Positions 36,872-47,833 of a DNA stretch of 50,140 bases are shown here, piece by piece. Source of the stretch: JAQSWP01 sp040255215 (lineage in GTDB: Bacteria > Pseudomonadota > Alphaproteobacteria > Reyranellales > JAQSWP01); the NCBI GenBank assembly GCA_040255215.1, contig JBDZUM010000013.1, positions 1-50,140 on the forward strand, given 5' to 3'. Positions within the stretch are counted from its first letter, which is position 1, and each line of letters begins with the position of its first letter. Position numbers and translations under genes: made by a program. The notes beneath the pieces were generated by a model. It worked only from the letters and a program-made list of their open reading frames with translations. It had not been told where the DNA came from and made no database searches.

Positions 36872-38276
36872 GCGCGTTGCCGAGGCCTTGGCCGCCATGG
36901 AACGACGCTGGTTTTCCGGCGGCAATGCGTTCGAGCTCGCGCCGACGGCCTGGCAGGCGGCGGTCGCCACTGAACCGGACGAGCGCGAACGCCGGCTCGC
37001 CGCCATCGCCGGCCAATCGATGCAGGTTCTTTTCCGACCTGCCATACCCCCGAACCTGGTGGAACGGGGGACCTTGCCTCTGCCGGGCCTCCCGATCGTT
37101 TCGGAACGCGGTCGCGTCCTGTTCCGCACGGCTCTGAAACTGAAGCAACACAACGCCGACGTTCTAGCCGGCCATTTGCTGGGATTGCTTGAAAGTCGCG
37201 GTTTGGCAGCGCATCCGCTCGACTGGATGCCGGATGATCGAAGCCCGTTCGTGCCTGACGTCTATCTGCCGCTGGCGGCATGGGTCGCTGGACGTGCCGT
37301 TCAGGGTCCGGCCGAACTCACCGCCGATACCTGGGGCGATTTCTTGCCGGCGGCGCGCCGTTCTGCGTTGTCCGCCATTCGCGCCAATGATCCCGCGCGC
37401 GCATTGGCGCTGATGACCGAGAAGATCGTGGACGAGCCGGCGGAGGTCAGGGCAGGCCTGCTCGACGTTCTGGATGTCGGTCTGTCGGACCTGGATGCGC
37501 CTCTGCTCGAGAAATTGCTGTCCGACCGCTCGGGCAAGGTCCGGGCGCAGGTCAAGCGGCGGCTGGCCCGGCTCGGACGCGTCGACGTGTCGGAATACGA
37601 CGCCGGACTGGCGAAGAGCTACATCAGGGAGGGCCGCGCCGGCATTTTCCGACGCCGGCTGCAATTCGAGCCGCTGCCCATCAAGGAAGGCGCCGAGACC
37701 GCCGCCCGCGATGCGTTCTTCAGGGGCATGACGCTTGCCATCGTCGCCCGAACCATGGGCAGCGAAGACATCCCGTTTCTGCAGCACTGGAAGTGGAACA
37801 GCGACAGCGAATGCGATCATGCGCTTGTTCGATTGGTCGAAAGGACCGGCAGTCAGGCGGCGGTCGACGCGTTGGGGAATATTCTTCTGGCAGACGACGG
37901 CGAATTGGCGCGCTTCGTCTGGACGATCGTGCCGCGGCTGCCGCTCGAGATGGTGCGACGATGGCAGGAGCGGTCGATCGACGATGACAAACAGTCCTAT
38001 TGGGGGCCTCTTTACGGCGATCTCCGCGTCTATGGCTGGATGCCGGCGGAGCGCGTGTTGTCCAGCCGGGCGTTCAAGGACGTCGTGAAGGCCTGCCGAA
38101 ACGATGCATCTGATCTTTCGTCTCCCATTGAGGGCGCTCTGATGCTCGTCAGTCTGCTGGCAAGCGCCGAGGCGGCTACGCGCGCTCTCGTGGAACTCGA
38201 AGCGGCAGGCATGAGTCCGACCGAACCGTACGCGGTGATCATGCGCCTCAACGCCACTCTTACCGATCTCCAATAA
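36864..38276 (+). CDS. DUF5691 family protein
   Basis: The 470-residue protein matches the layout of DUF5691, with a HEAT-like helical pair (LLEKLLSDRSGKVRAQVKRRLARL) in the middle. HEAT-like scaffolds usually bind proteins. The N-terminal part has a hydrophobic start near LLGLLESRGLAAHPLDWMP. It lies between the SWIM protein (eight-base overlap) and the MoxR ATPase (20 bases). No catalytic motif is visible. In bacteria it commonly accompanies MoxR, DUF5682 and VWA genes; its role in that set is unknown. Confidence 0.8.
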   Translation: MAERVAEALAAMERRWFSGGNAFELAPTAWQAAVATEPDERERRLAAIAGQSMQVLFRPAIPPNLVERGTLPLPGLPIVSERGRVLFRTALKLKQHNADVLAGHLLGLLESRGLAAHPLDWMPDDRSPFVPDVYLPLAAWVAGRAVQGPAELTADTWGDFLPAARRSALSAIRANDPARALALMTEKIVDEPAEVRAGLLDVLDVGLSDLDAPLLEKLLSDRSGKVRAQVKRRLARLGRVDVSEYDAGLAKSYIREGRAGIFRRRLQFEPLPIKEGAETAARDAFFRGMTLAIVARTMGSEDIPFLQHWKWNSDSECDHALVRLVERTGSQAAVDALGNILLADDGELARFVWTIVPRLPLEMVRRWQERSIDDDKQSYWGPLYGDLRVYGWMPAERVLSSRAFKDVVKACRNDASDLSSPIEGALMLVSLLASAEAATRALVELEAAGMSPTEPYAVIMRLNATLTDLQ

Positions 38277-38296
38277 CTGAAGCGGAACCGACGACC

Positions 38297-39376
38297 ATGG
38301 CCGACGACCTCAAAAGACCCGCCGAGATCGCCTATGCCGCCGAACTGGAGGCGCTGAAAAAGGACGACCAGGCGGCGCGCCCCGCCGGCTGGGTGCTCTC
38401 CCCCAAATCGGTCCTCACCTACCTGATGGGCGGCAGCGCCAAGGATGGCACGTCGATCTCCGCGAAATACATTGGAGACCGACGGTTGATCGAAACGGCG
38501 ATCGCGACGCTGGCGACCGATCGCGCGTTGCTGCTGCTGGGGGTGCCCGGCACGGCGAAGTCCTGGGTGTCGGAGCATCTGGCGGCCGCGATCTCGGGGG
38601 ATTCGACGAAGATCATCCAATGCACCGCCGGCACGGACGAGAACCAGGTGCGCTACGGCTGGAACTACGCCGAGCTTCTCGCCAGAGGTCCGAGCGCCGC
38701 AGCGCTGGTGTCGACGCCGCTTTACCGGGCGATGGAAACCGGTTCCCTGTGCCGGCTCGAGGAACTGACGCGCATGGGGTCGGACGTCCAGGACACGCTG
38801 ATCACGGTCCTGTCCGAGAAGATGATGCCCGTTCCCGAGCTCAACACCGCGATCTACGCCCGCCGCGGCTTCAACGTGATCGCGACGGCGAACAATCGCG
38901 ACAAAGGGGTGAACGAGCTGTCATCGGCGCTCAAGCGGCGCTTCAACGTGGTTGTGCTGCCGTTGCCGGACGACATTGAGGAGGAGATTCGGATCGTCAA
39001 CAAGCGGGTCGGAGAAATGGCGATCTCGCTCGACCTGCCGGCGCCGAAGAACGTCGCCGAGGAAGTCGCCCGCGTCCTGACGATCTTCCGCGAACTGCGC
39101 AGTGGTGCAACCGCCGACGGCAAGATCACGCTCAAGGTGCCGAGCGGAACCCTGTCCACGGCCGAGGCCATTGCGACCGTGGTTGGCGGGCTCAGCCATG
39201 CGGCCTGGTTCGACAACGGCAAGCTGACGGCGGAAGGCCTCTGTCCCAACCTGCTCGGGGCTATCGTCAAGGATCCGGTGCAGGACAAGATCGTGCTCGA
39301 GGAATATCTCGAGACGGTTCTGAAGAAGCGGCGCGACTACGCGGCTTACTACGCCACCCTCGCGGATCTCGTCTGA
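38297..39376 (+). CDS. MoxR-type AAA+ ATPase
   Basis: The 359-residue protein has Walker A GVPGTAKS (82-89), a Walker B-like SLCRLEEL (150-157) with Glu-Glu in place of Asp-Glu, sensor 1 in VIATANNRD and a Arg-rich segment LSSALKRRFN that may supply the arginine finger. MoxR ATPases act with VWA proteins as chaperones that load metal cofactors or remodel complexes (as CbbQ–CbbO). Here the VWA partner is two genes downstream. It precedes the DUF5682 gene by seven bases. Confidence 0.92.
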   Translation: MADDLKRPAEIAYAAELEALKKDDQAARPAGWVLSPKSVLTYLMGGSAKDGTSISAKYIGDRRLIETAIATLATDRALLLLGVPGTAKSWVSEHLAAAISGDSTKIIQCTAGTDENQVRYGWNYAELLARGPSAAALVSTPLYRAMETGSLCRLEELTRMGSDVQDTLITVLSEKMMPVPELNTAIYARRGFNVIATANNRDKGVNELSSALKRRFNVVVLPLPDDIEEEIRIVNKRVGEMAISLDLPAPKNVAEEVARVLTIFRELRSGATADGKITLKVPSGTLSTAEAIATVVGGLSHAAWFDNGKLTAEGLCPNLLGAIVKDPVQDKIVLEEYLETVLKKRRDYAAYYATLADLV

Positions 39377-39383
39377 CAGCGCC

Positions 39384-41683
<2,300 letters not shown>

Positions 41684-41687
<4 letters not shown>

Positions 41688-42874
41688 GCGACGAAATCGA
41701 GGCGCGTGAGCGCGAACGTCGTTGGCGGCTGGCGATCGGCGCCGAGACGGGCGAGGAGGGCGATGGCGCGCTGGCCGGTCGCGACCTCAAGCTGAGCCGC
41801 GCGCTGTCGGCTCTCTACGATGCGCCGCTGCAGCCGTCCGGCGGCGGCCGCCGGGGCGGTCTTGGCCGTTCGGCGCCGAAAGTGGCGGCATGGATGGAGG
41901 ACATCCGTTCGTTCTTTCCCGCGTCGGTCGTGCGCATTCTGCAGCAGGACGCCTTCGAGCGACTCGACCTCAAGCAGATGCTGATGGAGCCGGAATTCCT
42001 TCAAGCCGTCGAGGCCGATGTCGGGCTGGTCGCCGATCTGATGTCGCTGCGGTCCGTCATGCCCGAACGCACCAAGGGCGTCGCGCGCGACATCGTCGCG
42101 AAGATCGTCGCCGAGCTGGTGGAACGTCTGGAGCGGCGCATGGCCGATGCCCTGCGAGGGGCAAGCAACCGGGCCCGACGCCACAACCGCCCCCGGTTCG
42201 CCGACATCGACTGGCCTCGCACCATCCGGGCCAATCTGCGGCACTACCAGCCGGATCACCGCGCCATCGTCGCCGAGAAGCTGGTCGGCTTCCAGCGTCG
42301 GCAGCGGCGCATCGTCGATCTCGACGAGGTCGTGCTCTGCGTCGACCAGTCCGGTTCGATGGCGAGTTCGGTGGTCTACGCCTCGATCTTCGCCGCCGTC
42401 ATGGCCTCGCTCCCTGTGGTCAGGACCAGGCTGGTGTGCTTCGACACCGCGGTGCTTGATCTCACCGACGATCTCGCCGATCCGGTCGACATGCTGTTCG
42501 GCATCCAGCTCGGCGGCGGCACCGACATCAACCAGGCCGTGGCCTATTGCGCCGACCGCATCGAACGGCCGTTGCAGTCACATTTCGTCCTCGTCACCGA
42601 TCTCTACGAAGGCGGCGACGGCAACGAGCTCCTGCGCCGGCTGGGCGCGATGGTGCGATCCGGCGTCAACGTCGTCGTGCTGCTGGCGTTGTCCGACGAA
42701 GGCCGGCCGGGGTTCGACGAGGATATGGCGGCGAAGGTGGCGGCTCTGGGCGTGCCGGTTTTCTCCTGTACGCCGGACCACTTTCCCGATCTCATGGCAA
42801 CGGCGCTGCGGCGCGAGAACATCGCCACATGGGCCGGCCTCAACGATCTCAAGCTCGTCGCCGCCCGGCCGTGA
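41684..42874 (+). CDS. VWA domain-containing protein (MoxR partner)
   Basis: The 396-residue protein has a C-terminal von Willebrand A domain with the MIDAS DQSGSM (221-226), then a later GGGTDINQA and VTDLYEGG that complete the metal site. The N-terminal half is helical and Arg-rich, similar to the CoxE-type group of VWA proteins that accompany MoxR ATPases. The ATG overlaps the DUF5682 stop by four bases. Last of five genes; together they resemble a chaperone system acting on the DUF5682 protein or a target it modifies. Confidence 0.92.
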
Positions 42875-42919
42875 ACCTCGCGCTCTGGCGCAAACGCTCT
42901 CAGGTCGAAGAGGCATCCA

Positions 42920-43279
42920 ATGGCGAAACGGAAGGTCACCATCTACGGCATCAAGAATTGCGACACGATGAAGAAGGCGCGCGCCTGGCTCGAGGCGCAG
43001 GGCGTCGACTACGCCTTCCACGACTACAAGAGCGCCGGCATCGATCGCGCCAGCCTGGAGCGTTGGGCGAAGCAGGTCGGCTGGCAGATCTTGCTCAATC
43101 GTGCCGGCACCACCTTCCGCAAGCTGCCCGATGCCGAGAAGGAGAACCTCGGCGAGAGGAAGGCGATCGCGCTGATGCTGGCGCAACCTTCGATGATCAA
43201 GCGGCCGGTGCTGCTGGTCGACGGCAAGCCGCCGCTCGTCGGCTTCCGCGCGGAGGATTATCGCCAGGCGCTCGGTTGA
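42920..43279 (+). CDS. ArsC family reductase (YffB-like)
   Basis: The 119-residue protein is an ArsC/Spx-like thioredoxin fold: TIYGIKNCDTMKKARAWLE at the start with Cys14 in the active-site loop, FRKLPDAEKENL in the middle and the conserved RPVLLVDGKPPLVGF block. The GIKNCDTMKKA start is that of the YffB group, whose substrate is uncertain; arsenate is not assured. The ATG at 42920 has GAGG upstream. It lies 45 bases after the VWA gene and is not part of that set by function. Confidence 0.88.
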   Translation: MAKRKVTIYGIKNCDTMKKARAWLEAQGVDYAFHDYKSAGIDRASLERWAKQVGWQILLNRAGTTFRKLPDAEKENLGERKAIALMLAQPSMIKRPVLLVDGKPPLVGFRAEDYRQALG

Positions 43280-43517
43280 TTCTCGATTGCAATTCGCAGG
43301 CTGTATAGAATTACCTATAGAAATCAATGTATTGTCGTCGATCTCTGATGTAAATTCCGAAGGGATATGTGGCCGCGCTGCCACGTATGAGTTGGCGAGG
43401 GCAGGACGCCGGAACCGCATAGTCGATGCCTCGTTTCGGTCTTAGTCGTTGCCTAGGCTGTATTCCACGGAGCCGTGCCGGGTGGGTTGCCGGCCGGTCG
43501 AAGCAAAGGAGAGCATC

Positions 43518-43736
43518 ATGAAGGTCAAGGTTCTGGCGATGGTTGCCGTTCTGGGGCTGGCTACGGCGGCCTGCGGCGATACGTGGGGCCAGCGCGCAGT
43601 CACAGGCGGCGCGATCGGCGCCGGCACCGGCGCGGCCGTTGGTGCGGCGACCGGCGGGCTTTCGGTGCTGGGCGGTGCGCTGATCGGCGGCGCGGTCGGC
43701 GCCGGCGTGGGTGCGGCGACGACGCCGCAGCGCTAA
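43518..43736 (+). CDS. Small glycine-zipper lipoprotein
   Basis: A 72-residue product with a signal sequence ending in the lipobox-like TAAC (Cys20), then GGAIGAGTGAAVGAATGGLSVLGGALIGGAVGAGVG, a glycine-zipper type membrane segment. The ATG at 43518 has AAAGGAG upstream. Such proteins occur across alphaproteobacteria, sometimes linked to envelope stress; role unknown. A strong terminator follows. Confidence 0.8.
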   Translation: MKVKVLAMVAVLGLATAACGDTWGQRAVTGGAIGAGTGAAVGAATGGLSVLGGALIGGAVGAGVGAATTPQR

Positions 43737-43782
43737 CGCCCGAAGATCTTCGCGCCGATTTCGCGACCGGCGCAGCGAAACG

Positions 43783-43816
43783 CGGCGGCGTCCCTCGGGC
43801 GCCGCCGTTTTCTTTG
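43783..43816 (+). terminator. Intrinsic terminator after the glycine-zipper gene
   Basis: CGGCGGCG and CGCCGCCG form an 8-base stem with loop TCCCTCGGG, followed by TTTTCTTTG. It also separates this gene from the convergent DUF2794 gene. Confidence 0.85.
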
Positions 43817-43824
43817 TCCTGGTC

Positions 43825-44169
43825 CTAGTTGCTGTAGACGAGGTGCAGCTTGCGCTCGAGCGCGGCCAGCACTTCGGCGATCGTCTTGCCCTGCGCCAGC
43901 TTGCGCGGTCCGCTGACGATCAGGAAATCGCCCTGGCGCTGCGAGCCCGGCGCCATCTTGGCGATGGCCAGCAGCGGCTGCTCCGCCGTGTGCCGGAAGA
44001 TCGAGAACACCGCCATGCCGGCGCGGAAATCGATGGCGTAGTCGCGCCATTCCCCGGCCGCCACCCGCTTGCTGTAGAGATTGAGCAACTGCCCCAGTTC
44101 GGCCCGGTCGAAAACCACGAGCCGGCGGCGGTGCCGCTGGCGCTCGGGAAGCCGAAGAATATTGCTCAT
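43825..44169 (-). CDS. DUF2794 domain-containing protein
   Basis: The 114-residue protein matches the alphaproteobacterial DUF2794 family: FDRAELGQLLNLYSKRVAAGEWRDYAIDF then AVFSIFRHTAEQPLLAIAKMAPG and a C-terminal helix HAL-type region ALERKLHLVY. Soluble, basic and of unknown function. Its presence is one of the better lineage markers in this window. The 147 bases upstream to the EamA stop show nothing else. Confidence 0.9.
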   Translation of the reverse strand: MSNILRLPERQRHRRRLVVFDRAELGQLLNLYSKRVAAGEWRDYAIDFRAGMAVFSIFRHTAEQPLLAIAKMAPGSQRQGDFLIVSGPRKLAQGKTIAEVLAALERKLHLVYSN

Positions 44170-44316
44170 TATGGCTGCTGCCGCCGGTTTCGGGGCGCCC
44201 GTGAGGGGGCTGCCGCAAAAGTGTCGCGCAATTTTCCGGCGGGGTAAAGACTTGGCCTAAGCCATTGCGATCGAAAACGGAATCGCGGGAAGGCGAGGCC
44301 GGATCCAAGCCCCGGA

Positions 44317-44754
44317 TCAGCCTCGATAAGCCACCAGTACCGCACCGGAGCCGATCAGCGCCACGCCCAGCCAATTGGCGCCGCTCAGCTTCTCGCCAAG
44401 GAACACGACGCCGAATATCGCCACCAATACGACCGAGAGCTTGTCGATCGGCGCCACGCGCGCGGCGTCGCCCAGCTTGAGGGCGCGGAAATAGCACAGC
44501 CACGACGCCCCCGTCGCCAGCCCCGACAATACGAGGAACAGATAGCTGCGGGCCGAGATCGAGCGCGGCGACTGCCACTGGTCGCTGGCCAGCAGCATGA
44601 CGGCGATGGCGAAGAGAATGACGATGGTGCGCACGAAGGTCGCGAAGTCGGAGCCGACATTCTCCACCCCGACCTTGGCGAAGATCGCCGTCAGGGCGGC
44701 GAAGCCCGCCGCGCACAGCGCCCAGAACTGCCAGGAGTAAAAAATACCGGCCAT
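44317..44754 (-). CDS. EamA family (DMT) transporter, single-domain
   Basis: The 145-residue protein has about five hydrophobic segments and one EamA domain: FAALTAIFAKVGVENVGSDFATFVRT at the start and the C-terminal RVAPIDKLSVVLVAIFGVVFLGEKLSGANWLGVALIGSGAVLVA. It is half the size of the usual two-domain DMT carriers, so it presumably works as a dimer. Substrate unknown. Confidence 0.88.
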   Translation of the reverse strand: MAGIFYSWQFWALCAAGFAALTAIFAKVGVENVGSDFATFVRTIVILFAIAVMLLASDQWQSPRSISARSYLFLVLSGLATGASWLCYFRALKLGDAARVAPIDKLSVVLVAIFGVVFLGEKLSGANWLGVALIGSGAVLVAYRG

Positions 44755-44783
44755 CGCCCGACCGCCCGATCGTGTCGCCTGCG

Positions 44784-45488
44784 TCAGCCGCCGGTGCCGC
44801 TGAGCTGCGCGATGTTGAGCGGCGAGCCGTCATGCGGGATGTCGAGGGTGCTGGCCTTGCTGCGGCAATGGGCCAGCAGGCGGCGCGCGGTCGGATCGAC
44901 GGCGACGTAGCGTTCCTCGGCGCCGACGAACACCGCGTAGGAGCGGCTCTTCTCGCGCGTCAGCGCGTCGTAGCGGCCGGGCATGTCGAGTACGACCGCC
45001 ATCGAGCGGCCGTCCGGGCGGAGGCGGAACTCGGCCTTCACGTCGCCGGCCTTGTCGTAGGTGCGGGCGCAGACCGGCCCGAGCTCGGCGTCGAAACGCT
45101 GCACCATGGCATAGGCGGGGTTGGGCTCCAGCTCCGCAGTCGAGTTCACGTAAGGGGAGCCGGTGCGCGAGCGCTGCTTGTCGAACTGGAACGTCGCCGT
45201 CACCAGATAGCCCAGCGGGAAATACATCGTATGGCCTTCGGTTACCGTCACCCGGTCGCCCATGCGGCCGTTGACCACCGGCAGGTCGCGAATGCGGTTG
45301 GCCGGAACGGCCGCGATATGCTCGTTGAACGACATGTAGGAGCGGTCGCGCCGGTTCTTGGAAAGCTCGACCTCGAACGGCACCGGCGCGCCTTTCGGCG
45401 TGCGCTGGGCCTGGGCGGTCGTTGCGGCGCCGCCGAAGGCCAGCAGACCCGCCAGAACGACCACGATCAACCTGGCGGTTGCGTTCAT
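44784..45488 (-). CDS. Hypothetical exported protein
   Basis: A 234-residue product with a clear signal peptide (residues 1-28, LIVVVLAGLLAFGGAATTAQA, cleavage near AQA-QR). The mature part is beta-rich, with one Cys near the middle (GPVCARTYD) and one near the C terminus (LLAHCRS) that could pair. No family recognised. The start ATG at 45488 has GAGAGGAAACG upstream; a longer frame without similarity exists. The upstream region is divergent from the TPR gene. Confidence 0.65.
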   Translation of the reverse strand: MNATARLIVVVLAGLLAFGGAATTAQAQRTPKGAPVPFEVELSKNRRDRSYMSFNEHIAAVPANRIRDLPVVNGRMGDRVTVTEGHTMYFPLGYLVTATFQFDKQRSRTGSPYVNSTAELEPNPAYAMVQRFDAELGPVCARTYDKAGDVKAEFRLRPDGRSMAVVLDMPGRYDALTREKSRSYAVFVGAEERYVAVDPTARRLLAHCRSKASTLDIPHDGSPLNIAQLSGTGG

Positions 45489-45803
45489 GCGTTTCCTCTC
45501 GAATGGTTTGTTCGCCTGTCGGCGTCGCCGCGGCGCATCCTGTGCGGCCGGCGGGGCGTTCATTGTTAACGGCCGCCCCCGCAAAAAGCCAGCAATTTGC
45601 CCCGGACGCCGCAATTGCGGCGGAGAAGGGGCAAACTCGCTGGAAAATCATGGTTCTGGCCCGTCCAGCGCCGATGCCGCGCGAATTGCAAAACCCCCGC
45701 CCGCGGGGTAGAAAAGCCGCGCATCGGCGGGGCGGCCGGACGGGAAAAACATGCCCCGCTGACGATCCGCGAACGACGGTCCGCAATCAGGGAGAGCAGC
45801 CGG
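45489..45803. other. Intergenic region with long interrupted palindrome
   Basis: These 315 bases hold no convincing gene. They contain the nested palindrome at 45589-45643 and the ribosome site (GGGAGAGC) of the TPR gene at its right end. Divergent promoters for both flanking genes must lie here, but I see no clear consensus. Confidence 0.6.
45589..45643. promoter_or_regulatory. Long nested palindrome
   Basis: Three nested inverted repeats share a centre: outer CCAGC/GCTGG (45589-45593, 45639-45643), middle TTTGCCCC/GGGGCAAA (45596-45603, 45628-45635), inner perfect GCCGCAATTGCGGC (45608-45621). The whole could form a long hairpin of about 55 bases. Terminator, protein site and structured RNA are all possible. 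Confidence 0.6.
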
Positions 45804-46469
45804 GTGGCCGACATTTTTCAGGAAGTCGAGGAAGACGTCCGGCGCGAGAAGGCGGCTCGACTCTGGAAGCGTTACGCGCCGCTGGTCATCGGCATCGCCG
45901 TCGCCATCGTGCTGGCCGTGGCGGCCGTCACCGGCTGGCGCCAGTACGTCGCCTCCGAGCGCACCGAGTCCTCCAACCGCTACAATGCCGCCATCGATCT
46001 CGCCGCCGGCGGCGATCGCAGTGCGGCGATCGAGCAGCTCGCCGCCCTGGCCCGCGACGCGCGCGAACCCTATGCCACCCTGGCCCGCCTGCGTCAGGCC
46101 GGGCTGATGTCGGAAGCCGGCGACAAGGCCGCCGGTGCGGTGTTCGCCGAGGCCGCGGAAAAGACCGACGACCCTCTGCTGGCGGACTACGCCCGGCTGA
46201 TGGAAGTGGTGCAGACGATCGGCAGCGAGGACGCCAAGACCGTGATCGCCCGGCTCGAGCCGATGGCGGCGGAAGGCAAGGCGTGGCGCTCGCTCGCCAA
46301 CGACTATATCGCGTTCCTCGCCTACGATAGCGGCGACGTGGCGCGCGCTCGCGCGGTCTGGGAGCAGATCGTCAAGGACGAGCGCGCCGCGCCGGCGCAG
46401 AAGCAGCGGGCCAACGAACTTCTGGCGGCGACTTCCGCCGCCGCAGGCGAAAGCAAAGGCAAGGAATGA
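45804..46469 (+). CDS. Tetratricopeptide repeat protein, membrane-anchored (YfgM-like)
   Basis: The 221-residue protein has a cytosolic N-terminal DIFQEVEEDVRREKAARLWKRY, a hydrophobic anchor (about 27-47) and a periplasmic helical region of TPR type. The start is a GTG at 45804 with GGGAGAGC upstream. A TPR–BamB–Der order is common in alphaproteobacteria; E. coli YfgM–BamB–Der is the same arrangement, where YfgM is a periplasmic chaperone-linked protein. It overlaps bamB by four bases. Confidence 0.85.
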   Translation: MADIFQEVEEDVRREKAARLWKRYAPLVIGIAVAIVLAVAAVTGWRQYVASERTESSNRYNAAIDLAAGGDRSAAIEQLAALARDAREPYATLARLRQAGLMSEAGDKAAGAVFAEAAEKTDDPLLADYARLMEVVQTIGSEDAKTVIARLEPMAAEGKAWRSLANDYIAFLAYDSGDVARARAVWEQIVKDERAAPAQKQRANELLAATSAAAGESKGKE

Positions 46470-47809
46470 TGCGTTCCATCAGGCTGCCCCTGGGCATGGT
46501 GCTGCTGGCCGGGCTGCTGTCCGGCTGCAGCGCACTCGACAGCGTCACCGACATGTTCCGCTCGGATCCGGCGCCGCTGCCCGGCGACCGCATCGCCGTC
46601 CTGCAGGGCGAGCGCAGCCTGCAGGCCGACGATTCGCTGGCCGGCCGCGAGGTGCTTCTGCCGCGCCCCTTCGTCAACCCGGACTGGCCGCAATCGGGCG
46701 GCTATCCCAGCTTCGCCATGCAGCACCTGCAGGTCGGCGACCTGCCGCAGGTCGCCTGGCGGGTCAGCGTCGGCTCGGGCTCGTCCAGCGACAGCCAGAT
46801 CATCGCCCCGCCGGTGGTCGCGGCCGATCGCGTCTTCATCAAGGACGCCACCACCACCGTCAGCGCGCTCGACGCCAACAGCGGCAAGCTGATCTGGCGC
46901 ACCGACGTCGCGCGCAAGAACAGCCGCGACCGCGAGGGCTTCGGCGGCGGCGTCGCCTGGTTCGGCGGCCGACTGTTCGTCAGCACCGGCTCGGCGCAGG
47001 TCATCGCTCTGGACCCGGCCGACGGCAAGGAGATCTGGCGCTCCAACGTATCCGGTCCGGTGCGCGGCGCGCCGACCGTGTTCGCCGATCGCGTGCTGGT
47101 CGTCAGCATCGACAACCAGACGCATGCGCTCTCCGCCGTCGACGGCTCGGAACTGTGGAACCATACCGGCCTCAGCGAGACGGCCGGCCTGCTGGGCGGT
47201 TCGAGCCCGGCGGCCACCGCCGAGCTGGTGGCCTCGCCCTATTCGTCGGGCGAGCTGGTGGCGTTGCGTCTCGAAAGCGGTCGCGTGCTGTGGTCGGAAA
47301 ACCTCATCACCGCCCGCCGGTCGGATTCGGTGTCCAACCTCGCCGATATCAGCGGCCGGCCGGTCATCGATCGCGGCCGCGTCATCGCCATCGGCAATGC
47401 CGGCGTGATGACGGCGATCGACCAGCGCACCGGCACCCGCATCTGGGACAAGCCGATCGGCGGCACGCAGACGCCATGGGTGGCGGGCGACTGGATTTTC
47501 GTGCTCAGCAACGACTCCGAAGTCGTGGCGCTGAGCCGCGAGGATGGCCGCATCCGCTGGGTCACCGCCCTGCAGCGCTACCGCGACGAGCAGCGCCGCC
47601 GCGATCCGCTGCGCTGGCTGGGGCCCGTGCTGGCCGGCGACCGCCTGCTGGTGGCCGGCGCCAGCGGCCAGATGCTGGCGATCTCGCCCTATGACGGGCG
47701 CATCCTCGGCACGCTCAATCTCGGCACCGACCTGACGATGCCGCCGATCGTCGCCAAGCAGACGATCTACCTGCTGACCAACAACGCCGATCTGATCGCG
47801 CTGCGCTAG
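46466..47809 (+). CDS. bamB: Outer membrane protein assembly factor BamB
   Basis: The 447-residue lipoprotein of the BAM complex that inserts beta-barrel proteins in the outer membrane. A signal peptide ends in the lipobox LLSGC (Cys22). The mature part consists of PQQ-like beta-propeller blades, each with an ALDANSGKLIWR, ALDPADGKEIWR or ALSAVDGSELW pattern, at least seven times. It overlaps the TPR gene by four bases and lies 24 bases before der, the arrangement known from many proteobacteria. Confidence 0.93.
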   Translation: MMRSIRLPLGMVLLAGLLSGCSALDSVTDMFRSDPAPLPGDRIAVLQGERSLQADDSLAGREVLLPRPFVNPDWPQSGGYPSFAMQHLQVGDLPQVAWRVSVGSGSSSDSQIIAPPVVAADRVFIKDATTTVSALDANSGKLIWRTDVARKNSRDREGFGGGVAWFGGRLFVSTGSAQVIALDPADGKEIWRSNVSGPVRGAPTVFADRVLVVSIDNQTHALSAVDGSELWNHTGLSETAGLLGGSSPAATAELVASPYSSGELVALRLESGRVLWSENLITARRSDSVSNLADISGRPVIDRGRVIAIGNAGVMTAIDQRTGTRIWDKPIGGTQTPWVAGDWIFVLSNDSEVVALSREDGRIRWVTALQRYRDEQRRRDPLRWLGPVLAGDRLLVAGASGQMLAISPYDGRILGTLNLGTDLTMPPIVAKQTIYLLTNNADLIALR

Positions 47810-47833
47810 CCCACGCGGCGGCAGGAACCGGAG

